A DNA stretch of 64,000 nt from Methylobacterium sp. J-088 (GTDB taxonomy: Bacteria > Pseudomonadota > Alphaproteobacteria > Rhizobiales > Beijerinckiaceae). Each line of letters starts with the position of its first letter. Position 1 is the first letter of the stretch. The notes below the pieces were generated by a model. The model ran no database searches, had not been told where the DNA came from, and saw only the letters and a list, made by a program, of their open reading frames with translations. The translations under genes were made by a program, and so were the position numbers. Positions 19,690 to 30,070 of this stretch are shown piece by piece. Location: the NCBI RefSeq assembly GCF_022829295.1, contig NZ_JAKSYH010000136.1:231694-295693 (forward strand), read 5' to 3'.

Positions 19690-21023
19690 AGCGGGATGCC
19701 ATCGCCCCTGAGCCGTTGGGCAATTTTCTGGAGCGAACATTCCAGCTCTCCGAGCACGGGACCAACGTCCGCACCGAGCTGCTGGCGGGCCTGACTACGT
19801 TCCTGACGATGGCCTACATCGTGTTCGTCAACCCCAGCATCCTGGCGGATGCCGGCATGCCCCGCAGCGCCGTGTTCGTGGCGACTTGCCTCGCGGCAGC
19901 CCTCGGTTCGCTGATCATGGGGCTCTACGCCAATTATCCGATCGCCCTCGCGCCCGGGATGGGGCTCAACGCCTATTTCACCTACGTGGTGGTGCAGGGC
20001 CTCGGCTTCGCTTGGCCCGCTGCCCTGGGGGCCGTGTTCATATCCGGCTTGTGCTTCCTGATCGTGACGCTGACCGGGCTGCGCGCGATCATCGTCGATG
20101 GGATCCCGCGCTCGATGCGCATCGCCATCACGGCGGGGATCGGCCTGTTCCTGGCGATCATCGCGTTAAAGAATGCCGGCATCGTCGCGGCGAGCCCGGC
20201 CACGTTCGTAACCCTCGGCGACCTGCATCGACCCGGAACGGTCCTGGCCGTGATCGGCTTCCTCATGGTCGCCGCCCTGTCGGCCCGGAAGGTGCGGGCG
20301 GCTCTGCTCTCCAGCATCCTCACGGTCACCGCCCTGAGCTTCGCTGTTGCGGGGAACGGCTTCCAGGGTATCGTCTCCCTGCCGCCGTCGATCACCCCGA
20401 CGCTGTTCGCACTCGACATTCCAGGCGCCCTGTCGGGCGGGCTGCTCAACGTGATCCTAGTCCTGTTCCTGGTCGAACTGTTCGACGCAACCGGCACGCT
20501 GATGGGGGTCGCCAACCGGGCCGGACTGCTCACCGAGGGCCGGATGCGCCGCCTCGACCGCGCGCTGATGGCCGATTCCGCGTCGGTCTTCGTGGGCTCG
20601 CTGCTCGGCACGTCGAGCGCAACCGCCTATCTCGAGAGCGCCTCCGGAGTGGAGGAGGGCGGCCGCACCGGCCTGACTGCCGTGACGGTGGCGATCCTGT
20701 TCCTGGCCTGCCTGTTCTTCGCCCCGCTGGCGGCTGCTGTCCCACCCTATGCGACCGCGCCGGCGCTGTTCTACGTCGCCTGCCTGATGCTGCGCGAACT
20801 CGCCGACCTCGACTGGGACGATCGCACCGAGGCGATCCCGGCCTGCGTGACGGCGCTGCTCATGCCGTTCACCTATTCGATCGCCACCGGAGTTTCCTGC
20901 GGCTTCATCGCATACGCGGCGCTCAAGCTGTTCACCGGCCGGGCGCGCGAGGTGAAGCCGGTGGTCTGGGTGATCGCCGCGATCTTCCTGTTCAAGTTCG
21001 TCGTGATGGGCGGGGCGCATTGA
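19686..21023 (+). CDS. AzgA/PbuG-type purine permease (NCS2 family)
   Basis: A 445-residue membrane protein with 12-14 hydrophobic segments. It begins with the family pattern [25 protein letters not shown] and has [16 protein letters not shown], a hallmark of the hypoxanthine/guanine/adenine permeases. The start overlaps the preceding stop by 4 bp (ATGA), placing it in the same transcript as the molybdoenzyme. It probably brings in the purine base that the operon oxidises. It is convergent with the IIA gene across only 19 bp. Confidence 0.93.
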   Translation: MKRDAIAPEPLGNFLERTFQLSEHGTNVRTELLAGLTTFLTMAYIVFVNPSILADAGMPRSAVFVATCLAAALGSLIMGLYANYPIALAPGMGLNAYFTYVVVQGLGFAWPAALGAVFISGLCFLIVTLTGLRAIIVDGIPRSMRIAITAGIGLFLAIIALKNAGIVAASPATFVTLGDLHRPGTVLAVIGFLMVAALSARKVRAALLSSILTVTALSFAVAGNGFQGIVSLPPSITPTLFALDIPGALSGGLLNVILVLFLVELFDATGTLMGVANRAGLLTEGRMRRLDRALMADSASVFVGSLLGTSSATAYLESASGVEEGGRTGLTAVTVAILFLACLFFAPLAAAVPPYATAPALFYVACLMLRELADLDWDDRTEAIPACVTALLMPFTYSIATGVSCGFIAYAALKLFTGRAREVKPVVWVIAAIFLFKFVVMGGAH

Positions 21024-21042
21024 TCAACCCGGGGGCGTCGCG

Positions 21043-21504
21043 TCACGCCTCCGTGAAGCTCCGGCCGCTCGCCGCGGCATGCAGGCTCTGCCCGTCCCGG
21101 GCGCGACGCAGCGCAGCGGCGGTCTCGGGGTCGCGCAGGCGGCGCGCCACGCAGGCGAGGGCGTTCAGATTCTCGCCCTCCGCATCCGCGGGGAGCAGCA
21201 GCAGGAAAACAAGATCGACCGGCCGGTCATCGACAGCGTCGAAGTCGATCGGCTCGCGCAGCCGGGCCAGCATCCCGAAGGGGCGCCGGACGGCGTCCAG
21301 CCTGGCATGGGGCAGCGCGATGCCATCCCCGATCCCCGTGGACCCGAGATCCTCGCGCCGGAGCAGGGCCGGGAGGATCGCCGCAACATCGATCCCGAGC
21401 GTGCCGGCCGCCCGGCGGGCCAGATCGTCGAGGAGCGGCTTCTTTCCCGACGTGCGCAGACCGATCAGAGCGTTGGCCGGCGCAAGGATCTCGTCGACGG
21501 TCAT
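21043..21504 (-). CDS. PTS IIA(Ntr)-like protein, last gene of the kdp unit
   Basis: A 153-residue fructose/mannitol-type IIA domain. The phospho-accepting residue is His66 in GIGDGIALPHARLD, and FLLLLPADAEGENLNALACVARRLRD matches the PtsN family. No membrane PTS component is nearby. It follows kdpD by about 100 bp on the same strand, in the place where the response regulator kdpE is usually found. In Escherichia coli dephosphorylated PtsN binds and stimulates KdpD (known work), so a direct effect on the neighbouring KdpD is a strong inference. Confidence 0.88.
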   Translation of the reverse strand: MTVDEILAPANALIGLRTSGKKPLLDDLARRAAGTLGIDVAAILPALLRREDLGSTGIGDGIALPHARLDAVRRPFGMLARLREPIDFDAVDDRPVDLVFLLLLPADAEGENLNALACVARRLRDPETAAALRRARDGQSLHAAASGRSFTEA

Positions 21505-21607
21505 GGCCGCGCAGGTCGTCCATTCGGAGGCATCGTGGAGTCCTGTTCGTCAGCATGTCGCCGCACCGCCGGCCCCCGTCGGCCGGACCCCAGGTTTATC
21601 ATCGCGC

Positions 21608-24325
21608 TCATGCGGTGATGCCCTTCGAGGCGATCTGCGCTGGTATCGGCAGGATGATGCTGAAGCAGGCCCCGCTCCGGTCGCGGCGATTCAGAGCCGT
21701 GACCGTGCCGCCCATCGCCTCGACGAAACCGCGGGCGATGGCGAGGCCCAGCCCGGTCCCGGCCCGAACCCGGTCGCCCTTGCGGGCCCGATAGAACTTG
21801 TCGAACACCCGCTCGGTATCGGTCTCCGGCAGGCCATCCCCCTCGTCCAGGACTGTGAGATGCACCGCGCTCCCTTCGCGGACCGCCCGGAGCGTCACGG
21901 TCGAGCCCTCCGGCGCGTATTTGGCAGCGTTGTCGAGGAGGTTGACGAGAACCTGTTCGAACAGGACCGGATCGAGCGCCAACGTTGGCAGATCGGGGGC
22001 GACGTCGACCACGATGTGGTGCTTCGCGAGGACCTTCTGGGTCCGCCGCAGCGCGGTATCGACGGTCTCGCCGATATCCTGCGCCGAAAGATTCGGCGCC
22101 ACCGCTCCCGCCTCCAGACGGGTCATGTCGAGCAGGTTGGCGATGAAGCGGTTCAGTCGTTCCGCTTCTTCGATGATAGTGCCCAGCAGCTCCGCTTTCG
22201 CGTCCGGCGCCAGGGCGGCGTCGAGGTCGCGTAGCGTGCTGGCGGCCCCCAGCACCGAGGCCAGCGGCGTGCGCAGGTCGTGGCTGATCGAGGTGAGCAG
22301 CGCCTGTCGCAGGCGGTCCGTCTCGGCGGCGCGCTCGGCCCGGTCGAGATCCTCGACGAGGCGGACCCGCTCGATGGCGAGCGCCCCCATATCGGCCAGC
22401 GCGTCGAGGAGGCGGCGAGCCTCCGGCGTCAGGATCGGCCCGGTCCCGTCCGCGTCGAGACCGATCACACCGATCGTGCCGCGCCCCGTGCGCATCGGCA
22501 GGAACAGGCGCTTCGCGCCCGGTAGCGTGTCGGCACCCCGGCCGGCCGGCCTGTCGTTGTCGAACGCCCATTGGGCCGCCGCCACGTCGGCCGCCTCCAG
22601 CATGTCCTCGGGTGGATAGCCGGCTCGGACGGTGACGGCCTTGCCGTCCGGCAGGAGCAGCACGACGCGGACCTTCAGCATCGCCGCGACCTGGGCGCAG
22701 GTCGCCCAGAGGACATCGTCCAGAGTCCCGCAGGTGGCGAGCTTGCGCGAGAAGCCGAACAGCCGCTCCGTCGCCCGCGCCCGCCCCTGGCTCACCACGG
22801 CGACCCGCCGGGCACGGGCCGCGAGGTTGGAGACCAGCACCGCCACCAGGGTGAAGAGCAGGAAGGCTGCGACGTTGGTCGGATCGGCGATGGTCAGGGT
22901 GTAGACCGGCGGCAGGAAGAAAAAGTTGTAGGCGAGCGAAGCCGCCACGACCGCGGCCAGCGCCGGACCGAGGCCCCAGCGCACCGCCACCGCCACGACG
23001 GCGGTGAGCAGGAACAGGTCGGCGTTCTCGATGCCCGCGTAGGGCTGCGCCAGGATGGCCGCCCCCAGACCGGCCGCGATGGCGGCCATGGCGATGCCGT
23101 AGGGCCTAATGTCGAAGCCGGAGCGCGGGGGCGCTACCGTGATCGCCCGGCGGGGCTGCCGCTCGTCCGGGACGGACTCGCCCCGGACCACATGAATGCT
23201 GATGTTGCCGCTCAGGCGCACGAGGTCATGGACCACCGAGCCGTTGATGAGTTCGAACAGCCATGACCGGTTCGCCTTGCCGACGATGATGTGGTTGACG
23301 TTGGCCGAGCGGGCGTAGTCGAGCGCGTCGTCGGCGATGCGCCGGCCGCCCGGCAGGGTGACGGCGTCGCCCCCGAGCCGGTCGGCCAACCGGAGGGCCT
23401 CGGCGATCCGATCGCGCTCCGCCTCCCGGAGGGACGCTGCCCGGGCGCCTTCGATCACGAGCGCCGTCCAAGGCGCGTGCAGACGATCGGCGAGGCGCTT
23501 GGCGTAGCGGACGAGGCCCGACGAGCTGGCATCCTCATTCACGCAGACCAGCACGCGCTCGCCCGCCGCCCAGGGGCCCGCGATGGCATTGGCCCGCATG
23601 TGGCCCAGCAATTCGTCATCGACCCGGTCGGCGGTGCGCCGGAGCGCCAGTTCCCGCAGGGCCGTCAGGTTGCCGCGGGAGAAATAGTGCTTGAGAGCGC
23701 GCTCGGCGTTGGTCGGGACGTAGACCTTGCCGTCCTTCAGGCGCTGGATCAGGTCGTCGGGGTTGAGATCGACCACCTCGATGTCGTCGGCCCGGTCGAG
23801 GACGCCGTCCGGCACGGTCTCGCGCACCCGGATACGGGTGATGGAGGCTACAACGTCGTTGAGGCTCTCGACATGCTGGATATTGAGCGTCGTCAGGACG
23901 TCGATGCCGGCATCGAGCAGTTCCTCGACGTCCTGGTAGCGTTTCGGATGGCGCGAGCCCGGGGCGTTGGTGTGGGCGAGCTCGTCGACCAGCGCGAGCG
24001 CCGGCCGGCGGGTGAGCAGGGCGTCGAGATCCATCTCCTGCAGCACAGCGCCGTGATACGGCACGGGCCGACGGGGAATCGTCTCGAAGCCGTCGACCAG
24101 GGCCTCGGTCTCGGCGCGGCCGTGAGTCTCGACCACGCCGATCACCACATCGGTCCCGGCTTTCAAGCGGGCGCGCCCGATGGTCAGCATCTCGTAGGTC
24201 TTGCCGACGCCGGGAGCGGCGCCGAGGAAGACTTTGAGCCGTCCGCAGGTCCGCTCTTCCCGGCGCGCCGCTTCGAGGAGCGCGTCGGGGGAGGGGCGAT
24301 TCGGCTCGCGACCGGGCTCGGGCAT
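21608..24325 (-). CDS. kdpD: Potassium sensor histidine kinase KdpD
   Basis: A 905-residue full-length KdpD. The N-terminal cytoplasmic domain (about 25-235) has the Walker A stretch [12 protein letters not shown] and [33 protein letters not shown] universal-stress-protein domain follows (about 250-375), then four close membrane spans (about 405-505) and a GAF domain. The DHp domain has the phospho-accepting His in [14 protein letters not shown], and the ATPase has DEGDGLPE and [12 protein letters not shown]. It starts 7 bp after kdpC. Its normal partner KdpE is not encoded next to it or elsewhere in this window. Confidence 0.96.
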   Translation of the reverse strand: MPEPGREPNRPSPDALLEAARREERTCGRLKVFLGAAPGVGKTYEMLTIGRARLKAGTDVVIGVVETHGRAETEALVDGFETIPRRPVPYHGAVLQEMDLDALLTRRPALALVDELAHTNAPGSRHPKRYQDVEELLDAGIDVLTTLNIQHVESLNDVVASITRIRVRETVPDGVLDRADDIEVVDLNPDDLIQRLKDGKVYVPTNAERALKHYFSRGNLTALRELALRRTADRVDDELLGHMRANAIAGPWAAGERVLVCVNEDASSSGLVRYAKRLADRLHAPWTALVIEGARAASLREAERDRIAEALRLADRLGGDAVTLPGGRRIADDALDYARSANVNHIIVGKANRSWLFELINGSVVHDLVRLSGNISIHVVRGESVPDERQPRRAITVAPPRSGFDIRPYGIAMAAIAAGLGAAILAQPYAGIENADLFLLTAVVAVAVRWGLGPALAAVVAASLAYNFFFLPPVYTLTIADPTNVAAFLLFTLVAVLVSNLAARARRVAVVSQGRARATERLFGFSRKLATCGTLDDVLWATCAQVAAMLKVRVVLLLPDGKAVTVRAGYPPEDMLEAADVAAAQWAFDNDRPAGRGADTLPGAKRLFLPMRTGRGTIGVIGLDADGTGPILTPEARRLLDALADMGALAIERVRLVEDLDRAERAAETDRLRQALLTSISHDLRTPLASVLGAASTLRDLDAALAPDAKAELLGTIIEEAERLNRFIANLLDMTRLEAGAVAPNLSAQDIGETVDTALRRTQKVLAKHHIVVDVAPDLPTLALDPVLFEQVLVNLLDNAAKYAPEGSTVTLRAVREGSAVHLTVLDEGDGLPETDTERVFDKFYRARKGDRVRAGTGLGLAIARGFVEAMGGTVTALNRRDRSGACFSIILPIPAQIASKGITA

Positions 24326-24332
24326 GGTTCCT

Positions 24333-24950
24333 CTATAGTGCGCCTGACGGGCGGGCGAGACCTTCGAGGGCGAGGTTCAGGGCGAGGACGTTTACGCGCG
24401 GCTCGCCGAGGAGCCCGAGCGAGCGGCCCTCGACATGGGATGCCACCAGATCGCGCAACTTATCCTCGGCGATCCTGCGGCTCTTGGCGACACGTGGCAC
24501 CTGGAAATAGGCGGCTTCCGGTGAGATGTCCGGGTCGAGGCCGGACCCGCTGGTCGTGACGAGATCGATCGGCACCGGCGCGGCGGCGTTCTCGGACTTC
24601 AGCGTCTCAAGGTCGCCCTTCACCCGCTCGGCCAGAGCCGCGCTGGTGGGCCCGAGGTTCGAGCCCGAGGAATTGGCGGCGTTGTAGGGCGCCGGCACCG
24701 TCTTGGACGCGTTGGCGGGATCGGTCGCGGTGGTGGCCGAGGGGCGGCCGTGGAAGTAGCCGGCGCCGGTGAAATTCTGCCCGATCAGGCCGGAGCCGAC
24801 GGTCGTGCCGCCCCGCTCGATCAGACTGCCGGCAGCCTTGGCGGGGAAGATCGCACCCGCGAGACCCGTCATGGCAAGGGGATAGGCGAGGCCGGTGATC
24901 ACCGTGAGCGCGGTGAGCAGGACCAAAGCGGCGCGAAGCTGTCTGAGCAT
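24333..24950 (-). CDS. kdpC: K+-transporting ATPase subunit C
   Basis: About 205 residues from [20 protein letters not shown], the usual KdpC start with one N-terminal span; longer reading upstream overlaps kdpB and is low-complexity shadow. It has [20 protein letters not shown], the typical SGSNLGPTS, and [14 protein letters not shown]. KdpC stabilises the KdpA-KdpB complex on the outer face. It lies 22 bp after kdpB. Confidence 0.95.
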   Translation of the reverse strand: MLRQLRAALVLLTALTVITGLAYPLAMTGLAGAIFPAKAAGSLIERGGTTVGSGLIGQNFTGAGYFHGRPSATTATDPANASKTVPAPYNAANSSGSNLGPTSAALAERVKGDLETLKSENAAAPVPIDLVTTSGSGLDPDISPEAAYFQVPRVAKSRRIAEDKLRDLVASHVEGRSLGLLGEPRVNVLALNLALEGLARPSGAL

Positions 24951-24972
24951 GGTGGGTCTCCGGGGGACCGGT

Positions 24973-27078
24973 TCAAGCGAGGTGGAGGGCCGAGACGGCG
25001 AGGTCGATGGCCTTGATGGCGACGAAGGGCACGAAGACGCCGCCAAGCCCGTAGATCAGCAGGTTCCGGCGGAGCAGCGCGGCCGCACCGACGGCCCGAT
25101 AGGTGACGCCGCGCAAGGCGAGCGGAATCAGCGCGACGATGATGAGCGCATTGAAGATGATCGCCGAGAGGATCGCGCTCTGCGGCGAGGCGAGGTGCAT
25201 CACGTTCAGCGCCTGAAGCTGCGGATAGAGCCCGAGGAACATCGCCGGGATGATCGCGAAGTACTTCGCGACGTCGTTGGCGATGGAGAAGGTCGTCAGC
25301 GCGCCGCGGGTCATCAGCAGCTGTTTGCCGATGCCGACGATCTCGATGAGCTTCGTCGGGTCGCTGTCGAGATCGACCATGTTGCCGGCCTCGCGGGCCG
25401 CCACTGTGCCGGTGTTCATGGCGACGCCGACATCAGCCTGGGCCAGGGCCGGGGCGTCGTTGGTGCCGTCGCCGCACATGGCGACGAGCTTGCCGTCCGC
25501 CTGCTCCTTGCGGATCAGCGCCAGCTTGTCCTCCGGGGTGGCCTGGGCGAGAAAGTCGTCGACGCCGGCCTCGGCGGCGATCGCCGCCGCGGTCATCGGG
25601 TTGTCGCCGGTGATCATCACCGTGCGGATGCCCATCCGGCGCAGCTCCGCGAACCGCTCGCGGATGCCGCCCTTCACGATGTCCTTCAGATAGACGACGC
25701 CCAGCAGCTGCCCGTCGCGGGCTACCGCGAGCGGCGTGCCGCCGGCCTTGGCGATCGTCTCCGCGATGGCCCGGATCTCGATCGCCGCCTGGCTCTCGGC
25801 GGCGCTGTGGACGGCCAGCGCCGCATTGGAGCCGCGGCTCGGCACCGGCTGGCCGGAGAGCGAGGCGATCATCGCATCGACCGCACCCTTGCGGATGGAG
25901 GCGCCGTCCAGATCGACGCCCGACATGCGCGACTGCGCGGTGAACGGCACGAAGGTGGCGTTGAGCCCGGCCATGTCGCGGGCGCGGAGGCCGTATCTCT
26001 CCTTGGCGAGCACCACGATGGAGCGGCCCTCCGGCGTCTCGTCGGCGAGCGACGCGAGCTGCGCCGCGTCGGCCAAGTCCTGCTCCGAGACGCCCCGGAC
26101 CGGGCGGAACTCGGTGGCTTGGCGGTTTCCGAGGGTGATGGTGCCGGTCTTGTCGAGAAGCAGGGTGTCGACGTCGCCGGCGGCCTCGACGGCGCGGCCC
26201 GACATGGCGAGCACGTTGAACCGCACCAGCCGATCCATGCCGGCGATGCCGATCGCCGAGAGCAGGGCGCCGATCGTGGTCGGGATCAGCGTGACGAACA
26301 GGGCGACCAGCACGATCACGGGAATCGAACCGCCCGCGTAACTCGCAAAACTCGGGATCGAGGCCACCGCGAAGACGAAGACGAGGGTCAGCCCGGCGAG
26401 CAGGATGTTGAGGGCGATCTCGTTCGGCGTCTTCTGCCGCGAGGCGCCCTCGACCAGCGCGATCATGCGATCGACGAAGGTCGAGCCCGCGGCTGCGGTG
26501 ACGCGGACCTTGATCTCATCCGAGAGCACCTGCGTGCCGCCGGTCACCGCCGAGCGGTCGCCGCCGGATTCGCGGATCACCGGCGCCGATTCGCCGGTAA
26601 TGGCGGCCTCGTTGACCGAGGCCACGCCCGCGATCACCTCGCCGTCGGAGGGGATCAGGTCGCCGGCCTCGACCAGTACGACGTCGCCGACCTTGAGGGA
26701 CGTGCCGGGCACCATCTCGAAGGTCCGGCCGAGGATCTTAGGGTCGCTGCCGGTGAGGCGCTTGGCCGTCATCTCGGTGCGGGTGCGCCGCAGGCTGTCG
26801 GCCTGGGCCTTGCCGCGGCCCTCGGCCAGCGCCTCGGCGAAGTTGGCGAAGATCAGGGTGAACCACAGCCACAGGATGATCTGGCCGGAGAAGGCGAGGT
26901 CGCTGCCGCCGGTGGCGAGATCGCGGGCGAACAGCACGGTGGTGAGGATGGCCACGACCTCGACCACGAACAGGACCGGGTTTCGAATCATGGCCCGCGG
27001 ATCGAGTTTTCGCACGGAGCCGAGGAGGGCCGGCCCGATCAGGGCGGCGCTGAACAGGGAGGATGTCTGACGCGACAT
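24973..27078 (-). CDS. kdpB: K+-transporting P-type ATPase subunit B
   Basis: A 701-residue P-type ATPase of the KdpB class. It shows the actuator TGES ([21 protein letters not shown]), the phosphorylation site [14 protein letters not shown], and the hinge [22 protein letters not shown]. About seven membrane spans are visible. It powers uptake of K+ through KdpA. It is separated from kdpA by a small membrane ORF of 63 codons, an unusual arrangement. Confidence 0.97.
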   Translation of the reverse strand: MSRQTSSLFSAALIGPALLGSVRKLDPRAMIRNPVLFVVEVVAILTTVLFARDLATGGSDLAFSGQIILWLWFTLIFANFAEALAEGRGKAQADSLRRTRTEMTAKRLTGSDPKILGRTFEMVPGTSLKVGDVVLVEAGDLIPSDGEVIAGVASVNEAAITGESAPVIRESGGDRSAVTGGTQVLSDEIKVRVTAAAGSTFVDRMIALVEGASRQKTPNEIALNILLAGLTLVFVFAVASIPSFASYAGGSIPVIVLVALFVTLIPTTIGALLSAIGIAGMDRLVRFNVLAMSGRAVEAAGDVDTLLLDKTGTITLGNRQATEFRPVRGVSEQDLADAAQLASLADETPEGRSIVVLAKERYGLRARDMAGLNATFVPFTAQSRMSGVDLDGASIRKGAVDAMIASLSGQPVPSRGSNAALAVHSAAESQAAIEIRAIAETIAKAGGTPLAVARDGQLLGVVYLKDIVKGGIRERFAELRRMGIRTVMITGDNPMTAAAIAAEAGVDDFLAQATPEDKLALIRKEQADGKLVAMCGDGTNDAPALAQADVGVAMNTGTVAAREAGNMVDLDSDPTKLIEIVGIGKQLLMTRGALTTFSIANDVAKYFAIIPAMFLGLYPQLQALNVMHLASPQSAILSAIIFNALIIVALIPLALRGVTYRAVGAAALLRRNLLIYGLGGVFVPFVAIKAIDLAVSALHLA

Positions 27079-27135
27079 GGGGGGTGTCCGGAGGGAGGCG
27101 GGAGGCCCGGCGCGAAGCGCCGGGCGCTGTCGGGG

Positions 27136-27327
27136 TCAGGGGGCCAGCAGGCCGCTGGTCAGGGCGTAGGCCGCCAGCAGGGCGAAGCCGCCGAGCAGCA
27201 CGACGCCGAGGAGTGCCAGCACGAGGTCCGAGGTCCGCACCGGCTGGGATTGGCTCCGCCGGGGCTGTGGCCGATGCAGCATGAGCCGGTGGCCCGGCAT
27301 GCGGCGCGAGGGCAGGGCGCGCGGCAT
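27136..27327 (-). CDS. Small membrane protein between kdpA and kdpB
   Basis: A 63-residue frame whose N-terminus is basic and Arg/Pro/Gln-rich, followed by one hydrophobic segment (LVLALLGVVLLGGFALLAAY) and a short tail. The first ATG is 1 bp after the kdpA stop codon; internal ATGs at residues 10 and 16 are possible starts. Its position inside the operon, its spacing and its strongly hydrophobic span support it as real. It does not resemble KdpF closely. A role in assembling or stabilising KdpAB is a guess from position. Confidence 0.6.
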   Translation of the reverse strand: MPRALPSRRMPGHRLMLHRPQPRRSQSQPVRTSDLVLALLGVVLLGGFALLAAYALTSGLLAP

Positions 27328-27328
27328 C

Positions 27329-29044
27329 TCAGCCCCCCGCCGCGAAGGTCTGGCCGGCCGACCCGGCCAGGTGCTCGACCACGGGGCCGAGTGCCAGGGA
27401 CGGGAAGAAGGTCAATCCGCCGATGATCAGGATCACGCCGACGAGCAGCCCGACGAACAAGCCGCCATGGGTCGGGAGCGTCCCCGCCGAGGCCGGTACC
27501 CGCTTCTTGGCCGCGAGCGAGCCCGCGATGGCCAGCACCGGGATCTTCACGAAGAACCGCCCGACCAGCATGCCGATGGCGAGCGTGCTGTTGTAGAACA
27601 GCGTGTTGGCCGTCAGCCCGCCGAAGGCCGAGCCGTTATTGGCCGCCGCCGACGTGTAGGCATAGAGGATCTCGGTGAAGCCGTGCGGGCCGGCATTGGC
27701 CGGACCGGCCAGCCCCGCCGGCAACACCGTGGCGAGCGCCGTGAAGCCCAGCATCATCAGCGGCAGGCAGAGGATGCCGAGCATGGCCATCTTCACCTCC
27801 TTCGCCTCGATCTTCTTGCCGAGGTATTCGGGGGTGCGGCCGACCATCAGGCCCGCCACGAAGATCGCCACGATGACGAAGATCAGTATCCCGTAGAGGC
27901 CGGCGCCGACGCCGCCGATGATGATCTCGCCGAGCTGCATGTTGAGCAGTGGGACCAGGCCGCCGAGCGCCGTGAACGAGTCGTGCATGGCGTTGACGGC
28001 ACCACACGAGGCCGCCGTGGTGATCACCGCGAACAGCGCGGAGGCCGCGATGCCGAAGCGGGTCTCCTTGCCCTCCATGTTGCCGCCGGTGAGCCCGAAG
28101 CCGTTGAGCACGGAGCCGCCGTTGGCCTCGGCCCAGTAGGTGACGGCGACGCCGGCCACGAAGAGCAGGCCCATGGCACCGAGGATCGCCCAGCCCTGGC
28201 GTTCGTCGCCGACCATGCGGCCGAACACGTTGGTGAGCGCGGCGCCGATCACGAAGATCGAGACCATCTGGACGAAGTTCGACAGGGCGGTGGGATTCTC
28301 GAACGGGTGCGCGGCGTTGACGTTGAAGAACCCGCCGCCGTTGGTGCCGAGCATCTTGATCGCCACCTGGCTCGCCACCGGGCCCAGCGCGATCGTCTGC
28401 TTGGCGCCCTCCAGGGTCATGGCGTCGATGGAGGGCGAGAGCGTCTGCGGAATGCCCTGCCAGACCAGGAACAGCGTGTAGGGGATGCAGATCGGCAGCA
28501 GCACGTAGAGGGTCGCGCGGGTCACATCGACCCAGAATGAGCCGATCGTCCCCGTGGAGGCGCGCGCGAAACCACGGATCAGCGCCACCGCCACCGCCAT
28601 GCCGGTCGCCGCCGACAGGAAGTTCTGGTGCGTCAGCCCCAGCATCTGCGACAGGTACGAGAGCGTGGTCTCGCCGCCGTAGGACTGCCAGTTGGTGTTG
28701 GTGATGAAGCTGGTCGACGTGTTGAACGCGAGGTCCGGCGCGACCGCGGCCTGATCGGCCGGGTTGAGCGGCAGGACCGCTTGCAACCGCAGCATCGCGT
28801 AGAGCACCGCGAAGCCCAGCACATGAAACAGGATGACCGCGCCCGTATAGGCGAGCCAGTGCTGCTCCTGCCGGGCATCGATGCCGGACACGCGGTAGAG
28901 CCCGCGCTCGACGGGGCCGAGCACGGGCGAGAGGAGGGTGCGCTCACCGGCGAAGACGCGAGTCATGTACGACCCGAGGGGCTTCACGAGCGCCAGAACG
29001 ACCGCGCAGTAGAGCGCGATCTGGATCCAGCCGTTGAGAGTCAT
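27329..29044 (-). CDS. kdpA: K+-transporting ATPase subunit A
   Basis: A 571-residue channel-like subunit related to K+ channels, with about ten membrane spans. Selectivity-filter regions are visible as [34 protein letters not shown] and, near the C-terminus, [13 protein letters not shown]. It selects and conducts K+ into KdpB. It is preceded by kdpF at 23 bp. Confidence 0.96.
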   Translation of the reverse strand: MTLNGWIQIALYCAVVLALVKPLGSYMTRVFAGERTLLSPVLGPVERGLYRVSGIDARQEQHWLAYTGAVILFHVLGFAVLYAMLRLQAVLPLNPADQAAVAPDLAFNTSTSFITNTNWQSYGGETTLSYLSQMLGLTHQNFLSAATGMAVAVALIRGFARASTGTIGSFWVDVTRATLYVLLPICIPYTLFLVWQGIPQTLSPSIDAMTLEGAKQTIALGPVASQVAIKMLGTNGGGFFNVNAAHPFENPTALSNFVQMVSIFVIGAALTNVFGRMVGDERQGWAILGAMGLLFVAGVAVTYWAEANGGSVLNGFGLTGGNMEGKETRFGIAASALFAVITTAASCGAVNAMHDSFTALGGLVPLLNMQLGEIIIGGVGAGLYGILIFVIVAIFVAGLMVGRTPEYLGKKIEAKEVKMAMLGILCLPLMMLGFTALATVLPAGLAGPANAGPHGFTEILYAYTSAAANNGSAFGGLTANTLFYNSTLAIGMLVGRFFVKIPVLAIAGSLAAKKRVPASAGTLPTHGGLFVGLLVGVILIIGGLTFFPSLALGPVVEHLAGSAGQTFAAGG

Positions 29045-29067
29045 GGGAAAGGGTCCTGCGGGGCCGC

Positions 29068-29157
29068 TCAGAACCGCTCGGGGCGGACGAGGGCGTAGGT
29101 GAGGTAGACGAGGAGGCCGGCGGTCACGCAGGCGCCGAGGGCGAGGTCGAGGGTCAT
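29068..29157 (-). CDS. kdpF: K+-transporting ATPase subunit F
   Basis: A 29-residue single-span protein, [20 protein letters not shown] then YALVRPERF. The LxYLxYALxxPExF ending is the KdpF signature. GAGCGAGG lies about 6 nt upstream of the ATG. KdpF is a lipid-like stabiliser of the KdpABC complex. It is easily missed by gene callers because of its size. Confidence 0.85.
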   Translation of the reverse strand: MTLDLALGACVTAGLLVYLTYALVRPERF

Positions 29158-29168
29158 GGCGGCCTCGC

Positions 29169-29252
29169 TCAGAGCCGGTCGCAGAGCGCGGCGTAGCCAG
29201 CGGCGGCCGCGAAGAAGGCGAGGCCGCCGGTGATGAAGACGATGTCGAGCAT
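29169..29252 (-). CDS. Tiny membrane ORF heading the kdp operon
   Basis: A 27-residue frame, [20 protein letters not shown] then AALCDRL: one membrane span ending in CDRL. It ends 11 bp before kdpF on the same strand. I recall similar unannotated short frames with a CDR(L) end upstream of kdpF in other Proteobacteria, but cannot verify this here. No Shine-Dalgarno is evident; instead the start codon is preceded by two strong hairpins at 29264-29296. Confidence 0.6.
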   Translation of the reverse strand: MLDIVFITGGLAFFAAAAGYAALCDRL

Positions 29253-29263
29253 GGTGGTCGGGT

Positions 29264-29296
29264 CCGGTCCGGCGGACCGGCCGCGGAGGCTCCGCG
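29264..29296. promoter_or_regulatory. Two adjacent perfect palindromes at the 5' end of the kdp operon
   Basis: CCGGTCC-ggc-GGACCGG (29264-29280) and CGCGGAG-g-CTCCGCG (29282-29296) lie 1 bp apart, and the nearer one ends 11 bp upstream of the first kdp ORF. As DNA they could be operators; as RNA they form two very stable stem-loops beside the start codon. Which applies cannot be decided from sequence. Confidence 0.5.
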
Positions 29297-29776
29297 ACCG
29301 GCCTTGGCCGTCTTGGAGAGTGCCCGGAAACCGCGTTAGGGTTCGAGCCAGGACCGGGTGCGTCCATCTCAGGATCGCATAAGGATTTTCGGTTTTGGCT
29401 GGCGCGGGGAGGGCGTCACGCGGCGCCGTCGAGGGTCACAGGACTCGCGGGATCGACATCCGCTGCGCCATTCTCACCGTTCGGTCCGCTCGCGGATGCC
29501 CGCATCGTGTGCGAGTCCCCTCTCCCATGCGGCTATGGACTGTACGGATTCCATCCGTTCCGGGTTCGGACCCAAATTTCGACTGTCGATCCCTAAGAAG
29601 CCAAAGACGAGGCCCAGTCGATTTTCACGACGCACATTGCGGCGCATAAAATCCGTGCGGACTACAATGTTTGCATATGCGATAACTGTGGGGGCGGTGC
29701 AGGAACGAGCAGCACGGTGTCGTCGGTACCACGCCCCTCCCTGGCCCCTCTGCGCACTGACTTCGATATTCACTCG

Positions 29777-29866
29777 AGCGCTCTCCGCCGAAGTGGACGC
29801 CGGTTCGGCGCAAGAGAGCGCTTTAAAACAAAGGTTTAGAGCCGTGCCCGATTGCAATGCGCACGG
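29777..29866 (+). repeat. Double-hairpin intergenic repeat, type A copy 1
   Basis: Starts AGCGCTCTCCGCCGAAGTGG, contains CCGGTTCGGCGCAAGAGAGCGC, and ends AGAGCCGTGC...GCACGG. The first half folds by GCGCTCT/AGAGCGC pairing; the second by AGAGCCGTGC against its distal complement, which is imperfect in this copy. Other copies are at 41147, 43441 and 52427, with a fragment at 63837. Confidence 0.75.
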
Positions 29867-29899
29867 TACACGACAGTGACACCACCGTCGCCGAATAGG

Positions 29900-30070
29900 G
29901 CGCGGGTCCCCTCTCCCGTGCGGGAGAGGTCTGCTTTCGCAGAAAGCCGGGTGAGGGATGAGAACTTTCCGGAAGAGGCGCACCCTGTCAGCGCCTTGAA
30001 GGTGCGCGCGATCCTGAACCTTCTCGACCCTCACCCCAACCCTCTCCCGCCCGGGAGAGGGGACCCGCGC
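29900..30070. repeat. MITE-like repeat with 18-bp perfect terminal inverted repeats, type B copy 1
   Basis: The element is 171 bp. Its ends are exact inverted repeats: GCGCGGGTCCCCTCTCCC (29900-29917) and GGGAGAGGGGACCCGCGC (30053-30070). Each end also forms a small hairpin (CTCTCCC-gtgc-GGGAGAG and the like). No target-site duplication is obvious. An inverted copy of its right half runs off the end of the window at 63906, and a solo end is at 54151. Confidence 0.75.

Noticed and set aside
24895..27426. 843-codon plus-strand frame opposite kdpB
   Set aside because: Low-complexity Arg/Asp/Gly/His translation; the opposite strand encodes a complete KdpB with all P-type ATPase motifs.
29474..30034. 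Open frame across the repeats with the LDPHPNPLP-type translation on the other strand
   Set aside because: These peptides come from translating the type B palindromic repeat and recur wherever it occurs; they are not genes.
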